Positions 62,451 through 64,000 of a stretch of 64,000 bases of DNA are shown piece by piece. The notes under the pieces were generated by a model. It worked only from the letters and a program-made list of their open reading frames with translations, was not told the origin of the DNA and ran no database searches. The position numbers and the translations under genes are program-made. How positions within the stretch are numbered: position 1 is the stretch's first letter; every line of letters begins with the position of its first letter. The DNA is from Cypionkella sp. (GTDB taxonomy: Bacteria; Pseudomonadota; Alphaproteobacteria; Rhodobacterales; Rhodobacteraceae), in contig JALRIN010000002.1 in NCBI GenBank assembly GCA_023255415.1, positions 1-64,000 on the forward strand, in the 5' to 3' direction.

Positions 62451-62708
62451 TTAGGCGTCAACGCGGTCGATCATGATTGCCCGTTTTTTAAGCTCTTCAA
62501 AAAGCGTGGGCAGAACCCTAGGTGCCCGAACGGCGGCTTTCAACACATCCGACAGCATCAATTCGCCAAATTCGCCCGCCACACGCCAGATCAGCCTTTG
62601 GGTCATACCGTCGTCATAAACAATTTCGGTAGATCCTTGCCGCGAGGTGCGCAGCCCCAGAAAATCTGTCCGCCCTACGGGGCCGTGAAAACCTGCCTGA
62701 TATCCCAT
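62451..62708 (-). CDS. Small conserved-looking protein of unknown function (85 aa)
   Basis: 85 residues: MGYQAGFHGPVGRTDFLGL and a second half FGELMLSDVLKAAVRAPRVLPTLFEELKKRAIMIDRVDA. Soluble, mixed charge, no signal peptide, no family recognised. AAGGA 7 nt before ATG 62708 and a good promoter at 62739-62767 support translation. It sits on the same strand upstream of the transporter permease, with 130 nt between them to the chosen permease start, so it may be the first gene of that operon. Confidence 0.6.
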   Translation of the reverse strand: MGYQAGFHGPVGRTDFLGLRTSRQGSTEIVYDDGMTQRLIWRVAGEFGELMLSDVLKAAVRAPRVLPTLFEELKKRAIMIDRVDA

Positions 62709-62738
62709 TTTTGGGTCCTTTTTTTTGCTCTGGTCGGA

Positions 62739-62767
62739 ATATCTGACAAAGCCTGGCCACCGGTCAA
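62739..62767 (-). promoter_or_regulatory. Sigma-70-like promoter of the 85-residue gene
   Basis: Minus strand: TTGACC (plus 62762-62767), 17-nt spacer, AGATAT (plus 62739-62744). The leader of about 25 nt carries the RBS AAGGA. One of the best promoter matches in the window. Confidence 0.6.
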
Positions 62768-62812
62768 TCTAAAGTTGAAAATTGCCGCGAAAGGCGGCAG
62801 CGATGTCACAGA

Positions 62813-64000
62813 TCAGACCGCCATATCGCTGGGCGGGCGCGGTAAAAGATAGGCAAGCTCGGCCAGCCCCGCTTCAAAATCTTGCCGCGCGATATTAGCC
62901 GGTATCGCCAGCCGAACTGCATGTGGCGCGCGCCCGTCGATCATCGCATATTGATCCGCCGCCCGCAGCAAAACCCCGCGTTCTTCGGCCATGCGCATGA
63001 AAGCATAGGTCCGCCAGCCCAAAGGCAGCTTCAGCCAGGCAAAAGGGATTCCGGTTTGCCATGACAGATCATAGGCGCCAAGACGGCTGACCATCACCTG
63101 CAAAAGTTCGGAAAATTCGGTATAGACCTTGCCGCGCAATGCGGCCGCAGCTCCCGAGCGGAAAATATCGCTCACCAGCGCCGACACCGGACGCGACAGC
63201 GCAAAGAACCGATGCTGGGCTGCAAGCCTGCCCGCCCCGCCCATGCCCGTAGGGCAGACCACATAGCCAAAGCGAAGCGCCGCCGAGACGGTCTTTGACA
63301 GGCTGCCCGCATGCCAGACCCGTTCCGGTGCCAAGGCCCGCAGCGCCGGGCTTTCGGCCTCGACATAGCTATAGCATTCGTCCTCGATAATCTGCAGATC
63401 ATAGCGGCGCGCGATGGCCACGATCTGCGCCATCCGCTCGGGGGACATCCGCGCGGTTGTGGGGTTTTGCGCCACCGGCGTCAGGCACAAAACCTGCGCG
63501 CCATAGCGCCTGCAAGCCGCCTCCAGCGCATCAGGGCAGATGCCTTCGCCGTCAAGTTCGATCCCCACCACCTCGGCGCGCGAGGCACGCGCGGCATAGC
63601 GAAAGCCTGGATAGGCAAGGTCTTCGATCAGCACCACCGGTCGATCGCCGCGCAAACAGCAATCCAAGATCAAGCCGATGCCGCTTTGGCCGCCATGCGT
63701 CAGCATGATGTCATCGGGTGAAATTGGCCCCAAGACCCGCAGTTTGAGCCAATCGACCACCAATTCGCGCAGCTCGGCCTCATCAGATTGATGGGTATAG
63801 TCGATCCAGTCACGGCCAATTTCGTCCGCAATCCGCGCCATCGCCTCGGACAGCATCTGGCTTTGCCCGACTTCGGGCAAGGACGGCGAGCGCATATCGA
63901 CCCGGCCGACCGAAAGCCCGGCGTAGCGGTCATGAAATAACGGTTCGGTCGGCCCCAAACGTGGCGAGCGCGCCGCAACAAAGGTGCCTCGGCCTACCGT
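62813..64000 (-). CDS. MocR-type GntR/aminotransferase regulator (5' end outside window)
   Basis: The visible 395 residues begin TVGRGTFVAARSPR, the end of a GntR winged helix, and continue as a type I aminotransferase-like domain: HGGQSGIGLILDCCLRGD, the TPVAQNPT and DLQIIEDECYSY blocks and the PLP-lysine site HAGSLSKTVSAALRFG. Such fusions (MocR family) sense PLP-bound ligands and often control amine or amino-acid genes. The reading frame leaves the window on the right; the GntR domain proper is outside. The TTG at 63958 is internal. Polyamine-type transport genes next door make amine control plausible but unproven. Confidence 0.88.
   Translation of the reverse strand, partial: TVGRGTFVAARSPRLGPTEPLFHDRYAGLSVGRVDMRSPSLPEVGQSQMLSEAMARIADEIGRDWIDYTHQSDEAELRELVVDWLKLRVLGPISPDDIMLTHGGQSGIGLILDCCLRGDRPVVLIEDLAYPGFRYAARASRAEVVGIELDGEGICPDALEAACRRYGAQVLCLTPVAQNPTTARMSPERMAQIVAIARRYDLQIIEDECYSYVEAESPALRALAPERVWHAGSLSKTVSAALRFGYVVCPTGMGGAGRLAAQHRFFALSRPVSALVSDIFRSGAAAALRGKVYTEFSELLQVMVSRLGAYDLSWQTGIPFAWLKLPLGWRTYAFMRMAEERGVLLRAADQYAMIDGRAPHAVRLAIPANIARQDFEAGLAELAYLLPRPPSDMAV

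Overview
The window looks like a stretch of chromosome from a member of the Rhodobacteraceae (Rhodobacterales, Alphaproteobacteria). The evidence is the gene content and order: dusB(nifR3)-ntrB-ntrC-ntrY-ntrX-hfq-hflX in the classical alphaproteobacterial arrangement, a suf operon with two small membrane proteins between sufD and sufS, a DUF6456/DUF6477-type pair, an orphan MttB-family methyltransferase, and an intergenic element (about 10461-10498) of a kind I remember as common in this family. Most of it is core genome. I see no insertion sequences, phage genes, CRISPR array or rRNA.

Layout. 1-4169: 3' part of the suf Fe-S assembly operon (sufC cut by the left edge, sufD, two YIP1-like membrane proteins, sufS). 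4177-8360: a tRNA-Arg(CCG), then a three-gene sensory cassette (periplasmic molybdopterin-domain-like protein and hybrid histidine kinase on the minus strand, a LuxR-type response regulator divergent from them) around an AT-rich region with repeated CTTWAGG boxes. 8488-10293: rpsB-tsf. 10542-13110: pseudouridine breakdown (psuK-psuG) and a DUF502 membrane protein. 13107-16132: 3-hydroxybutyrate dehydrogenase, a strong small-RNA candidate on the minus strand (about 14008-14085), an orphan peptide-binding protein and an entericidin-like lipoprotein. 16161-18978: a Ser/Thr kinase with a C-terminal USP-like region, co-transcribed with a calcineurin-type phosphoesterase, then an XRE-cupin regulator. 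19082-26823: DsbA/FrnE-like protein, Bcr/CflA transporter, mfd with an upstream membrane protein, hemB and a SYLF-domain lipoprotein. 26832-31816: 3-hydroxyisobutyrate dehydrogenase-like enzyme, penicillin-acylase-type Ntn hydrolase, hflX, hfq.

31976-39158 is the nitrogen-regulation operon. Both NtrC and NtrX lack the GAFTGA loop. 39286-41864: isoprenoid precursor genes ispD-ispF, pgpA, pncC/cinA and a Coq10/RatA-like gene. 41933-44281: hpt, a tiny membrane protein, a di-haem cytochrome c and a cytochrome c'. 44310-47297: lipA and the divergent DUF6456/DUF6477 pair. 47318-50974: mttB, guaA, a small ABM-fold monooxygenase. 50977-55147: nitroreductase, two transporters and a FadL-type porin. 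55225-59486: a P-loop ATPase, metA (Glu at position 111, as in acetyl-CoA users), an alpha/beta hydrolase, ppk2 and a TetR regulator, tightly packed. 59483-64000: a polyamine-type ABC transporter without a binding-protein gene, an unknown 85-residue gene behind a clear sigma-70-like promoter, and a MocR-type (GntR-aminotransferase) regulator cut by the right edge.

The strongest candidates for something undescribed are the small RNA at 14008-14085 (promoter, two hairpins, U-tract), the sensory cassette at 4295-8328 with its repeated boxes, and the kinase-USP/phosphoesterase pair at 16161-18254. Several start codons were moved from the longest open frame to the one with a ribosome binding site; this is stated where done.
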